64,000 nucleotides of DNA from Auricularia sp. M13. Its lineage: Eukaryota > Basidiomycota > Agaricomycetes > Auriculariales > Auriculariaceae. The notes beneath the pieces were generated by a model, which saw only the letters and a program-made list of their open reading frames with translations, searched no databases and had not been told where the DNA came from. A program made the translations under genes and the position numbers. The stretch spans positions 1,364,001-1,428,000 of the forward strand of contig CM073194.1 of assembly GCA_037042915.1 (NCBI GenBank), written 5' to 3'. The first letter of the stretch is position 1. Every line of letters begins with the position of its first letter. Shown here piece by piece: positions 23,622-34,689 of the stretch.

Positions 23622-24392
23622 CTAAGCATTCTCGACACGCGTCTCGGCGAGTTTCTCGTTGGACGGCCCGCGGGTGGTGGAGGTGGGCGGCCTGGTCGTG
23701 AGAAGGGCGATAGAGGTAATCGCACCGAAGAAGAAAGTAGCCCAGGGAAAGATGGCCGCTATGCGCACTGCAGAAGGAGAATGGTCAGCGATGAAAAGGG
23801 GGAATCAGTTCACCTGGAAAGTACGGACAGTAATCGTGAGACCAGTAGACCCTGCTCACGCCGGCAGCCCGTTCGGCCGCCTGGACGAGCACGTCGGGGA
23901 TTTTGGCGCCGCCGAGGAAGGCGGAGACGTCGGCCTCCCGGGTGCGCGCGAGGATGAGCGTCGGAATTACAGCCGCGAGGATCCAGAATGTGAGAAATCC
24001 GATGATGGCGCCCTGAAGGCGCAGGCGCGAGGACCGCTTGAAGATGTTGAGGAGGAGGGAAAGGAAACTGGCCAGCCCGATAAGGCCGCAACCGACTGTC
24101 AGGACCGCGCCTGCTGCGACAACGTCTGTGGCATAGTCAGCCACCGGACTCCGCAGGTCGTAGGCTAACGCACCGCCGTCGTCGATGTCAATCTTGACGC
24201 CAGGGGGTGCTACGTCGGACACCTTGTGTTTCTCGTTAATGGACCTGGCGCGCGCGGTCAATATGGACTGTACAGTGAGACACGACGCGACGAAACTTAC
24301 TTGACGAGAGCGTTAATGCCCAGGCTCATCGACACGACGCCGAGGGCGCATGTGAGGGCGAGCAGAGGGAGAAGAACTGGACGGGGGGCCAT
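23622..24392 (-). CDS. Four-transmembrane protein, 217 aa
   Basis: Family not recognised. Exons 24392-24301, 24244-23829 and 23767-23622 close in phase. Hydrophobic helices are predicted at about residues 5-29 (PVLLPLLALTCALGVVSM), 72-97 (VVAAGAVLTVGCGLIGLASF), 109-130 (GAIIGFLTFWILAAVIPTLI) and 172-192 (IAAIFPWATFFFGAITSIAL). The roughly 40-residue loop between the first two helices and short termini give a claudin/SUR7-like topology with four passes. The first-loop cysteines and other signatures of those families are absent, so no assignment is made. The third helix is followed by an amphipathic stretch (PDVLVQAAERAAGVSRVYW). Likely a plasma or internal membrane protein. Confidence 0.7.
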
Positions 24393-25374
24393 GGTGAGAG
24401 GGAAAGAGACGGGTGAGGAGCCACAAGGGGCCGCGCGATCTAAATAGCGTCTTGGGCAGTGGCCAGTACGCGGTCATGTGGTGCCGCTCTCCGGCCGTCG
24501 CCGTAAGCGTTATTCGTCCCCAACGGCGAAAAAAAAAATGCTCTGAGGGCTGCCTGACGCGCAGGATACTTGGTTGATGGGAGAAGACGAAGACGCGGCC
24601 AGATTGCGGCCAAACGAACGCCGTGGCTGCTTCGCAGTATTGCTTCCGGGCGATCACGCCCTGACCCCAGGTTGCTTGGCATATTTACGTCAGCACCATC
24701 CTATGCCACCCATCGCACTGTAGCAAAACTGCTGAAAATCTCGCAGATGTTGGATTCGCACACTCTCTGAAATCCAGGGATCGGTTGGTACATGGCCGAG
24801 TGCCGGATCGCTCCCCGGACCGGCGACAACCCTTGCCTTCGAATTGCCTACCGCTTCTGGCCCGCTCCTCAAAAGGAGAGAGTGCTCAATTTCTGCAGAA
24901 GACGCGGGTAGTGGCGAGATACCCTCGTAATCTTCGGCAATTGAGGATTCTCTTCTTTAGTTTGTCGATCGGGAGGTTGTAGATCACCCGAGAGGAATGC
25001 CGTCCAATCGCAAGAATTGATATCTATAGTATTTGTGGCTTCCCGTCGACTGCGGCATTCCGAGTCTGTTTGAACGTGGGATGCCCAACATTGGGAATGC
25101 GCCGGGTGGCGCACTTCCTGTTGAGCGGAGAAGTCTCAGGGCCAACGCCGTCCACAGGATCCGAACTTGCTCATTTGTCGTAGATCATTCCCATGCGCAG
25201 CAAGATAATGTGACATGATATGTATATTAACTATATTTCTACCCTATGAGGTACAGAATGAGCGAAAGTGGGAAAGCTACTATGTATGTCAACGTAAAAT
25301 GTAACATTCTTCCATCCCGAATAGTCGTTTGGATACTGCGTGTATATAACCTCGTGGTGCATGGATCTTGGGGT
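24393..25374. other. Intergenic
   Basis: 5' flank of the four-TM gene and 3' flank of the GMC oxidoreductase gene. No gene, RNA or repeat recognised. Confidence 0.5.
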
Positions 25375-27838
25375 TCACAGGCATCTGGAGACCCAAGCTA
25401 GCATGGCGTCAGCGAAGGCGGAGAGAGGAGAGAGGTGCCACGCACATGTCAAACGCCGGCACTTGAAGGGAGACTTACAGGTGGTGGATCCGGTATAGTT
25501 CGCGCCGCCGCACTGTCCGCCGAACGCGACGTCCTGTGTGCGGGCCTTAATGAGGTCCGCTGCCTGGGAAGGGAAAAGCTTTCAGCGTCTCGGTCTCAGC
25601 ACGCTCAACCGGACTATTCGCCAACCTTCTCTGCTATAGCATAAACGGTTGCGCAAGTATGTGCGCCAGGGATGAGAGGTATGACGGAGATGTCGCCGAC
25701 GCTGAGGCCGGTGACACCATAGACGCGGAGGTCGGGCGCGACGACGCCACCGCGGTTACGAGGAGACAGCGCGGCGGTGCAGCATCCGTGCGCCGTGCTA
25801 GGAATTGAGGCTCCCCTGGTGGCCGCGACGAGCTGATCGTCAGTCGCCACCTGAGGGCCGGGGGCAAGCTCCACGGGGCTCAGCTCCTGCATCGCAGGCA
25901 TGCTCATCCACTTGCGTGCGAACTGGAAGCCTTTGGCGATGATGAGCGGGTCCGCGGGGTTGATGTACGTGCCGTAGTCGACGACGGGCTCGGCGTATTT
26001 ATCTGAGGGGTTGAGGCGGACGGTGCCGCGGGAGAGGGGGTGCTCGAGGGACAGCGACGTCGAGGTCTTCGCGGCAAATGGGAACTCGATCACGCCGGTC
26101 GTCGTGCTCGAAAACGAATCGGCAAGAACTTCGTGCTGGGCCACGTAACCTGCGATGAGAGACGCGTCGTAAGACGCAGGCAGGTAGTCCGTGACATTCT
26201 GTGCGCGAATTGCCTGAACGGAAGATGAGGAAATGCCGGATAAATACTGAATACAGCAGTGCGCACCTGGACGACTGTATTGTAGTCCGAGGTCATAGTC
26301 TGCATGAAATTTTAGCTACTTGCGATGATACTGGCACGTAGCTCCTCACCGAGAGTGGCAGCCAGGTGCCGACGTTTCCTACAGTAAGCGATCTTGGGCC
26401 TGCCGGGAAAGTTTAAAATGCATCAGTTACACAGAAACAATTACTAACCGGTTCTGTTAGTCGCCCAGAGCTCGTCGGCCCAGTCAGTGAAAGTCTCATC
26501 GGTGCCCAGCATGGCGGGGTTCGGGACGACGTCCGTGTCGTCTGGATTGACACATCAGATTGATCTAACAGTGAAATGAGACAATGACGCACAGCGCATG
26601 CTGAAAGTTGTCGCGGGGTGGTCCTGGAAGTTGGCACCAACGCCGGGCAGGTCGACGATGACGGGAATGTTGGCGGAGGCGAGGAGGTCGGCGGGGCCGA
26701 CTCCGCTGCGCTGCAAGATCTGCGGTGTGTGCAGGAAGCCAGCCGCAAGAACGATTTCGCGCTTCGCGCTGATGGTTTGGACGGGCGTCGTGTTTGGTGG
26801 TCCCCCGTCAGCTTCGCGCTCTTGGATGGTGATGCCAACGGCGCGCTTGGAAGCGTCGAAGATGACCTCGTTGACGCGCGTGCCTATGACCAGGTGGAGG
26901 TTCGGGCGAGTGCTCGCCGGTCTGTAGTAGCCGCTGACAGCGTAGGAACGAGTCACCGTAGCGGGGTCGAGAGCGGTGGGGAACCAAAACAGGCCATATC
27001 CGTGCAGAGCGCCTTCCCGCTGAGGTTCTACGCCGGCCTGTAAAGCTGCCTTGTACTGGTTCTCTGTGGAGCGGTCAGAAAGTAGCAAACAAGAAGAGTA
27101 TAGCGAGTACGCACTGACGCCAGGGAACTGATAGGACGGGAAGCTGAGGTGGACGGGGGTATTGTTGCCGTACGCGGAGAGGTCCCACGTAATGTTGAAC
27201 TCCTGCGCGAGACTCGGGTCAGGCGGGGTGAGATCGTTGGCCTTAAAGGGGTTAATTGAGTTAGCATATGTTCGCGGCTGCGAATCTCATCCCGCGCGTA
27301 CCTTCTTAAAGTACGGCAACAAGTCATTAAACGACCAGCCGGGGTTCTGGAGCTTTGCCCAGTTGTCGTAGTCATCTGGCGACCCACGCTCCAGCATCAT
27401 GCCGTTAACTGTCGACCCACCGCCGACAACGGACGCGGCATACACGCTCAAGTTGAGAGCGCCATTGAGCCCCGCTTGCGGCGTGGCCGTCACGTTGTAG
27501 AGATTAGGGCGGTTGAATCCCTGAGTCGCCGAGCTTGGTTCCTCTTGAGACGGGTTGCTGCTGAAAAATCCATACTCGACGACCAAGACAGTCTCTGTTG
27601 AGCAGAGTTAGACGTGTAAATCGCGATCCGAAGGTGATGAGGACGCACTGGCCGGGTCCTCCGAGAGCCTGTTCGCGATGACAAGACCTGCTTGACCGCC
27701 CCCAGCAACGACGTAGTCGTAGGACGCGCTCACGTCCCGCGCGTCAATTACCGTGGCATGCGCCGCAGAATAGGCACAGCACACGCGCGTAAGGACAAGC
27801 AGCTGGGCGAGCTGCCGTGTAAGCGAGCGGTGGATCAT
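25375..27838 (-). CDS. Secreted GMC oxidoreductase (AA3, aryl-alcohol-oxidase-like) with C-terminal CBM1, 661 aa
   Basis: FAD-dependent glucose-methanol-choline family enzyme, likely an alcohol oxidase or dehydrogenase in lignocellulose decay. Exons: 27838-27649, 27594-27302, 27241-27115, 27063-26593, 26541-26449, 26399-26350, 26299-26267, 26213-25626, 25563-25446, 25397-25375. After a signal peptide comes the FAD Rossmann motif YDYVVAGGGQAGLVIANRL, then VVGGGSTVNGMMLERG (GMC signature 1), LAAGFLHTPQILQRSGVGP (signature 2) and the catalytic region STAHGCCT ... VYGVTGLSVGD ... GAHTCATVYAIAEK, with the two active-site histidines. The tail beyond the enzyme carries GQCGGANYTGSTTC, KSPFKC and SWVSRCL, a fungal cellulose-binding (CBM1) module with its four cysteines at 633, 644, 650 and 660. 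The last 48-bp intron is what creates the final cysteine. Confidence 0.88.
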
Positions 27839-29435
27839 TTGGCTGCTGGAGACGGGGAGGGAAGCACGCTGCCCGACGACGAACCTTGGCCTTGAAGCGT
27901 CCTTTTAAGAAGCTCGTTCGTGTTCACACGGGGATCTGCATGTTATTCTGATATCGGAGATTGCGCAGCCATGCCGCGTCCCGGTCCCTGATGATGTAAC
28001 TCCGAGAGATATCCGGGAGCCTGAGAAAATGAGCAGAACGAGCCAGCTTGAGTTGCTGCAGTCGAGAAGAAACGCATACGCGGGTGGGGTTCGCACTCAG
28101 AGAACAGAGCAACGAACCTTGCAAAGTTGCTGACGAAGGGCGCGGAAGTCCAGATGTGGAAGAACGATGAACCAAACTTGGATGGCCGACGATGGCGCCC
28201 GGATGTCCGGGTGGCATGGAAATGGTCGCAGTTCAAGATGCGCGTCGTTACTGCCGCGGAAGAAAAGTCGTTTATGCTCGTCAGTCTCGCATTCTCGCCC
28301 CTTTCTGGGCTTTCGCGGCCTCGAGGACTGCTGCAATATCCACAGACCATTCCAGGGCACGAATGCAGGCACTGCCGACTGCCGACGTAAGCGAGGAGTG
28401 CCCCTGCATTCAAGCGGAGTAAACACGCCCTCGGCAGCTATCAGCCGATTGCGAATCAAACATGACATGATAGAGACTTCGTCGCAAAGCTCAGGTGCTC
28501 GAGCTCAGCCTCACCAGCTCGCCCTAGACTTTGATTGCCCTGGAAAATTCACAGTAAAGGAAATCATTGGGCTGGAAATCTTGACCACTTGACGCGTCAG
28601 GCGCCGAGCGCAACCGTGGGACCATCGCGGCTTCGAACCCATGGCCATCTCAATTCCCACGATTCTCATAGCCATCGAGGCACCGTACATGGGAGTCCGC
28701 GATGTCCCTGAAAGCCTTATCTCGAGTGCTGCGAAGTCTACTCCCGTGACTCACAATCGTAGTCGTTCACGGGTTCTCTGACGCAATCCGCCAAATCCCG
28801 GGCTCACAGAGGAATGTCTGGTGACCCAGTCACTATCTGACGTAGAAAGCAGTGGTTATCTCCCACAAAGTCATTGGTGAGAGACGCAATGAATGACAGA
28901 GCAAGAACAAAAGTACCGCCAGATACTAGTAGCAGTGTGACGACTTGGAGTGAGAGCTATTCCCAAAAGTGATCCATTCCAGGCATTCTCTTCACATTAC
29001 GCGGTTCCTTGGGGTTCGAGTTCCTGTAAGAGATTTACTCAATGCTCATGAATGGCGTTGAGTGCCGATTCCATGCTGGATCGAACAGTCCACTTCGGCG
29101 CAAGCAAGGTTGCATCATCATTGACCCATTGCGAGATCAACAGTTTCAATCAGCCCTTACTTTAAGCCGCTAGAAGAAAGCTCCTTTCATTACTGTCACC
29201 GTCCCAGGCAGCAGTGACCAGCGGTACTCCAGCGGTGCGTTGCAAGTCGACTACCGTAAGTACTTCAAGCTCGTATTATCACGCCCCCAAATTTACGGAC
29301 ACAAACTTCACTACCAGGGATATATCGTCCCAAGGAGCAGACTGAGAACGCTCATCGTCGCTGGCGCTGTGGCGGAGTGAAGGCAAGATGAAGTCGGCTT
29401 TTTCCGATTGAACTTTCTCCTCGAGTTTGCCGCCA
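27839..29435. other. Divergent intergenic region
   Basis: Shared upstream region of the GMC oxidase (minus) and EMC8/9 (plus) genes. A few frames up to 156 codons (28413-27943, minus) lack motifs and splice logic. No RNA gene or mobile element recognised. Confidence 0.45.
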
Positions 29436-30181
29436 ATGTCGTCTTATACGCTATCCCATCAAGCGTACTTGAAAACGGTCTTTCATGTTGCCCAGCACCC
29501 ACACAAGCCCGTAAATGGCGTTCTTCTAGGTCAAATATCAGACGGGCGCGTCGTAATTGTGGACACGGTTCCGCTGCTTCACCACTGGACGTCCTTGTCA
29601 CCTTCGATGGAAATTGGGCTTGATCTGGTCAGTATATGTGAAGCGACGTTGGTAGAGCTAATATGTACTCTGATAGGCGTACGGCCATGCGGAGTCCATC
29701 GACTTGACGGTCGTTGGTTACTACCAAGCCACAGAGCGTACGGATGACACTGCACTTGCGCCAGTTGGTGAACGAGTGGCCTCAAGGATCCGGGAACGCT
29801 TTCCCGGTGCTGTTGCTCTTGTCGTGAGTTGTCCGAAGTCGATTTTCTTCAGAGGCTCACGCCATGTTTAGATCGACGGCGAAACGCTTGGATCAGGTTC
29901 TATCGCCCTTGTCGTACGCCCAAGTCCGTTCTGCATTTACTCGTTGAATTCAAACATCATGTGTCAAGCCATACTCGCTGTCCGGTCCTTCTTGGAAGAA
30001 GGACACCTGGACTCCGCCGCGATTTGCTCTCGCTTCTTCCGCTTCGCCCGCCCGTGCACTCGAGCTCATCCGCGACAACGGCCTCCATCGCACGCTCGCC
30101 GACTTCGACGACCATTTAGAAGACGTTACATTAGACTGGCTGCGCAATCCGGACTGCGTCGACCCAGCGCCGCCGAAGTAG
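29436..30181 (+). CDS. ER membrane complex subunit 8/9, 187 aa
   Basis: EMC8/9-family subunit of the ER membrane protein complex, which inserts tail-anchored and multipass proteins. This subunit has an MPN-like fold on the cytosolic face and no metal-protease centre. Exons 29436-29627, 29677-29823, 29872-29913 and 29999-30181 close in phase. Landmarks: YTLSHQAYLKTVFHVAQHPH, VNGVLLGQ, IVDTVPLLHHWTSLSPSMEI, YGHAESIDLTVVGYYQAT, RFPGAVALVIDGE and the C-terminal DFDDHLEDVTLDWLRNPD. The first ATG of the conserved block (MSSYTLS) is chosen. The exon 3 to exon 4 join is the least certain, since an acceptor three bases downstream is also possible. The length matches fungal homologues of about 190-200 residues. 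Confidence 0.9.
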
Positions 30182-30436
30182 ATTTTGCGCTGCATTCCGG
30201 CCTCGTGGTGATGTACATACCGGCAGGTGGGGAGAATGGGGGAATGTTTGCTCGTCGCGTCATTCGTCGGCGGTGCCTGCAGGGTCTGCGCCGTCTCGCT
30301 CCCCCGTCTGATCGAAGCCCGCATAAGCGGCGGACTCGGAGCGGTAGTCCGTAACCTATATAGGGGCAGACATCACCGGGCTCTTTCGGCGCACTTCGAC
30401 CCCCCCGTCAGAACGTCCCGCGAGCTTCGTCCGACC

Positions 30437-31771
30437 ATGAACTCGCTTCTCACCATGCTGGGAGACGTGGTCGCCAAGCTGCGCAAGACGCGGGTCGGTC
30501 AGAAATTCAAACGCAACTCTGTCATCGAAACGAAAGCAAGCAATCAACCTGACGCCGCTGTCGATGTCAAGGTTGAAGATACGGCGAAGCCTCCGGATGC
30601 CGACGCAACGCTGCCCGTCGCCGCCGCCATTCCTACTCACGAACAAGACGAACAAACCCACGACCCTCCACATCCCCCCGCAACTGAGCCCTTGGCACAC
30701 AGCCCGTCGGAGGCTGACGAACCCTTACCTGCTGACCATGCCGCTGTCGACAATGGCCTGGAATCGAGCAAGTTGCACATGGCTGACGCCGCATTGGACA
30801 GCAATGTCGGCGAAGTGCGCGTGTATTACGACCCGCAGGGTGTCTACGTGCTCCCCGCTGACGACGGCGAACTATCGCGGTACGTCGAGTTGCTGATGAA
30901 TGCCCGCTCCTAAATCATGAGGGTAGATTGACGCTTCAACACCACCTAATCACAATCCACATGGACCATAAACTCATACTTCCTCCCATTGAATGGGCGG
31001 AGGGCGACGAAGTGCTCGACTCCGGCGCAGGCACAGGTACGTCGTGATAACGATATCCCGAGCAACTTCTTTGGGCGATACAAACAATCTCGCACAGGCT
31101 CTTGGACACTCGACGCGCAACCCCAGCTTCCGTCCTTCGTCAAATTCACAGGAGTAGACATCTCGCCGCGCCTCTTCCCCGCACCGGTCAACACCCCGCC
31201 GAACGTGTCATTCGTCCAGGGCTCGTCCACGGCGCTCCCAGCGGAATGGTCGAACCGGTTCGCGCTGATCAACCAGCGAATGCTTCTGGGCGGCTTCACC
31301 AAGCAAATGTGGCCTGAGGCGCTGTCGGAATTCTTCCGCGTCCTGAAGCCGGGCGGGTGGGCGCAGCTAACGGAGGCGACGATGCACCACGGTGGTCCGG
31401 TGACCGACCGGCACAACCGCATCATGGCGGCCACGTTCGCCGCGCGCGGGCTCGACATCGACATCGCGCAGCCCGGTGTCCTAGCAGCGCTTTTCACGCA
31501 GGCGGGCTTCGTCAACGTCACAGAGGTCCGCCGGAAGGCCCAGTTGGGTAGCTGGGCGGGCGAGCTCGGTGAGCTGGGACGCCGTAACATGGTCACTGCC
31601 TACCGCGCCATGAAAACCGCTGTTGTCGCGAGCGGGATGAGCGCTGCTGGCGACGTGCACACCGAAGCGGAGTACGAACAACTGATGGATGACCTTGGAC
31701 ATGAACTTGACGTTACAGAGGGCAGCGGTATGGAATGGGTCTGTGTTTATGGACAAAAGCCAGCCGCTTGA
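30437..31771 (+). CDS. SAM-dependent class I methyltransferase, 408 aa
   Basis: Exons 30437-30879, 30927-31036 and 31098-31771. The N-terminal 120 residues are low-complexity (Pro/Ala/Asp/Glu-rich) apart from a short basic helix. The catalytic domain begins YYDPQGVYVLPADDGE ... LTLQHHLITIHMDHKLILPP, a lead-in frequent in Agaricomycete methyltransferases of the UbiE/TAM group. Then come motif I EVLDSGAGTGSW (split by the second intron), motif II FTGVDISPRLFP, FVQGSSTALP, INQRMLLGGFTKQMWPEAL and post-I LKPGGWAQLTEA. Such proteins are usually annotated as LaeA-like or secondary-metabolism methyltransferases. No biosynthetic partner lies nearby, so the substrate cannot be named. ATG 30437 is the first in frame after an upstream stop region. 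Confidence 0.85.
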
Positions 31772-32073
31772 TTGCCCGACGACTACCATAGCAATTGACG
31801 AACTGCTGTGCTTTATGTATAGCGAATGTATTCTCGCTCACGTTTCTTGAAAATCTTCGCTCCCGAAATTTCATCTTCACGCCCCCAGCTTCAAATCGTA
31901 GTGACTTGTAAGGACTTTACAAATGTGGTAATTGCCAGAGAAGGCGGGAAGTTGGGCAAGCCCATTCGATTGCATTGCTTGAAGGTGGATACACTTGGTA
32001 CCAGTGAAAGTTAAAGGAAAATATTTAATAGATACTGTACTTTAAATATCTTCGGCCACAGGGGCGCTCGAGC

Positions 32074-33421
32074 TTAGCACTCCTGGTACTGGTACGCGCC
32101 GCTGCCAGCCGGCTCTACGTTGCGGTCCCTCAGGATGACGGAGATATCCTTGCCGCGCGCGTTGCACGCAGCGGTGAACGCGGACTTGCCGGAATCCGTG
32201 TACTCGATCTCGAGAACATTGGCACCGTACACGTCGGTGTACTCGTTGCACTCGTCGTACTGCTGGCACTCCTCCGCGACAGCGAAGTCGAAGCCGGCGG
32301 AGCTCTTGCCTTTCGAGCCGAGCTCGCCGCCGGTGTTCTTCTGCGCGACGGCGAGGCCGAGCGAATGCGCGTGGTCGGCGAAGAGCTTTGCGAAAGCCAG
32401 GTTGTTGTCCGCCGAAAGGAGGCCGTCGGAGCGGGTGAAGGTCTGCGTTGAAAGGTGAGTGAGATCCATGTCGACGATTCTGAAGAAATGTGACGCACAT
32501 CAAGGTTGTCGGGCTCGATGGCGTTGAAGCCCTTCTTCGCGCACTCGTCAACCCATCCGTTGACAATTGTCGCAAGCGCCTGGCGCTTCTCCGCGGTGCT
32601 GGTGTCGAGGAAAAACTCGCCCTCCCAGTCTGGGTCTTCGAAATAGCCCCCATTCTTGTTACGCAGGAGCAAGCTGTCTCGTTCACCCGCTGAGATAAAC
32701 GCTTCAGTCGTGCCCCTAAGCAAGAAGCGAGTGATGCTATGAACGCACATTTCCACCAGCTCGCATCATCGGGCTGGCTCTGGAACGCGTTGATGTAGCA
32801 AATGTTGTAGAGCCCGGAGACGGGGCTGGCTGTGTGGTCCCTCGTCACGACCTTGACGCCCGAAGCTGGGGTGTAGGGCCCGCCAATCTGATAGTCGAAT
32901 TTGGCATTTGCGGGGAAGGGGACATTGCCGGAGGGAACAGGCGTTGCAGGGAGCCCAGTGGACGGCTCCTGATCGACGGACGTGGGCGCCGGCTCCTCAG
33001 TCGCCTCGGTGCTGCTCTCCGTAGGCTCGGCTTCGCCTGTCGAGGTGTCAATTACAGTTGGGGACGGGACGGACACTTCGGTCGAGGAGGGGACATCGAC
33101 GGTCTCCGTCTCCGTCTCGCTGAACGACACATCAGTCGAGGAAGGGATGTCGTCGGTCCCGCTGACGGTCTCGGTCGTGCTCTCGGGGAAAGACACTTCA
33201 GTCGAGGAAGGAACGGCAGTCGTCTCGATTATGGTATCCGTCTGAGTCGGGGGCAGCGCGACGCTGGTGGGCACAGCGATGCCCGACGACGTCTCGGTCA
33301 CCGAGACGCTGTCATCGTCGTGGTGCGGCCAGTGGCTATGGTGGTGATGGTGCCGGTGACTAGGATAGGCCGACGCACGCAAGAAGACGGGCAGGAGAAT
33401 CGCAAGGAGAACAAGGGCCAT
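32074..33421 (-). CDS. GH114 endo-alpha-1,4-polygalactosaminidase with Ser/Thr stalk (copy C), 410 aa
   Basis: Third GH114 paralogue. Exons 33421-32749, 32689-32499 and 32442-32074. The introns match copies A and B in position and phase, and the middle exon is again 191 bp. ATG 33421 gives a signal peptide, and a longer reading would need a GTG start. Behind it lies a His-rich patch (HRHHHHHSHWPHH) and about 140 residues of Ser/Thr/Glu/Pro sequence containing three imperfect units of the form PSST(E/D)VS. These probably act as an O-glycosylated spacer holding the enzyme away from the wall. The catalytic domain starts at FDYQIGGPYTP and has GLYNICYINAFQSQ, DPDWEGEFFLDTST, NAIEPDNLD (Pro replaces the Phe/Leu of the other copies) and GFDFAVAEECQQYDEC. 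It ends YQYQEC. Confidence 0.9.
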
Positions 33422-34689
33422 CGTCACTAGCAGAAAGGGCAGCGGCTACCACGACAGAAGGAATGTGAGAACTGAAGCTTGAAGAAAGAGGGGGAGTGAT
33501 GATGAACGCGTCGTCCCCATCGCTGCTTTTTGACTCTTAGGCCGACTTGCGATCATCGCCCAGATTTGTCAATTGATGCGGAGCCAGGACATGCACGTGG
33601 TCCTGATCCGGATGGCGTGAATCCCCGTGCGAAATGACTGACAACTCTTAGAATGCAAATCCTCAGCAATGAATCAGGCAGAAAGCTTTGCAAGCCTGCC
33701 TCTACTGTAACGATACATGCCGTTGGGCGTTGACGCATGCGTCTCTGAAATCTCAGGAGGCATCCTGATCGTACTACCTATGCCGTAATTCGTTGTTGGC
33801 CAGAAACGATGACGACTCATTGTGATTGAATTCAATGCATCGTGCTAGTTCGAGGCAAGGTCAATACACTGTCTACGCGGGGCATATGATGTGGGATACT
33901 CAACGCACGTTGACAGTAGGCAAAACACTGCTCTACTCCGGTCATAGTGTCCCTGCGGCAATCAGGATGGTTCGTACAGTGTACACACCTGTCAGACGAA
34001 GTCCTTCAACTACGCCGGATTCCTAATTGCGCTTGAGCGCAATGGCCCAGGTCGATGCAAGTCTCGATTACATTCCCTCGCACTTCAAGTAGGTTTCCAC
34101 GTGCAGCACAGATTTATTTTGGGCCATGCCCTGCGAAGTCTGAGCAAAACGAGGCAAAAGATTAAGCATATTCCCCATACCCGAGCAGAGTCGCACAAGA
34201 ACTGTAGTGCAATTTGCCTTTCAAATATGGCGCAGACAGTGGAAAGTCAGGGCAAAGGCAGAAAGCGCGGCGTGCGCTGCTGATACGGCGGCGTTGGCCA
34301 TAAAAAAAAACAGCATAAACCAGTGGAGTGAACCGAGGAGCGGGGACTATACTGATACTCTACAGGTGACACATTAATTCCTGTGGACGGGCTAGTGGCC
34401 ATCGGGAGCTGAGGGCTGTTTGTGGTGTACGATAATTGCGTCGAAAGGGTCTTCGAAGGCGCCGGAATGGTGAGAACGGCGAACGCAAGTTTCCATAAGT
34501 CAAATCTAAGCTGAAAATGGAGACCGCAAGTGTGAGAGAGAGCCAGGGCATGTTTGTGAGACCGGGGACGTGCCTTCTGCCACTCTCTGGCCATTCCCGA
34601 AATGGAGTCGGGACAGCGACGAGCCGACCGATGGCATCTAACGTCTCCGCGCTCCAAGCGCTGCCCCAACCTCAAATACGGTTCTGGCC
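33422..34689. other. Divergent intergenic region
   Basis: Between GH114 copy C (minus) and the C2-CBM20 gene (plus), so it should hold both promoters. Only short frames. No repeat or RNA recognised. Confidence 0.5.

Noticed and set aside
27943-28413. 156-codon minus-strand frame upstream of the GMC oxidase
   Set aside because: No recognisable family, no signal peptide, and it sits in the shared promoter region of two divergent genes.
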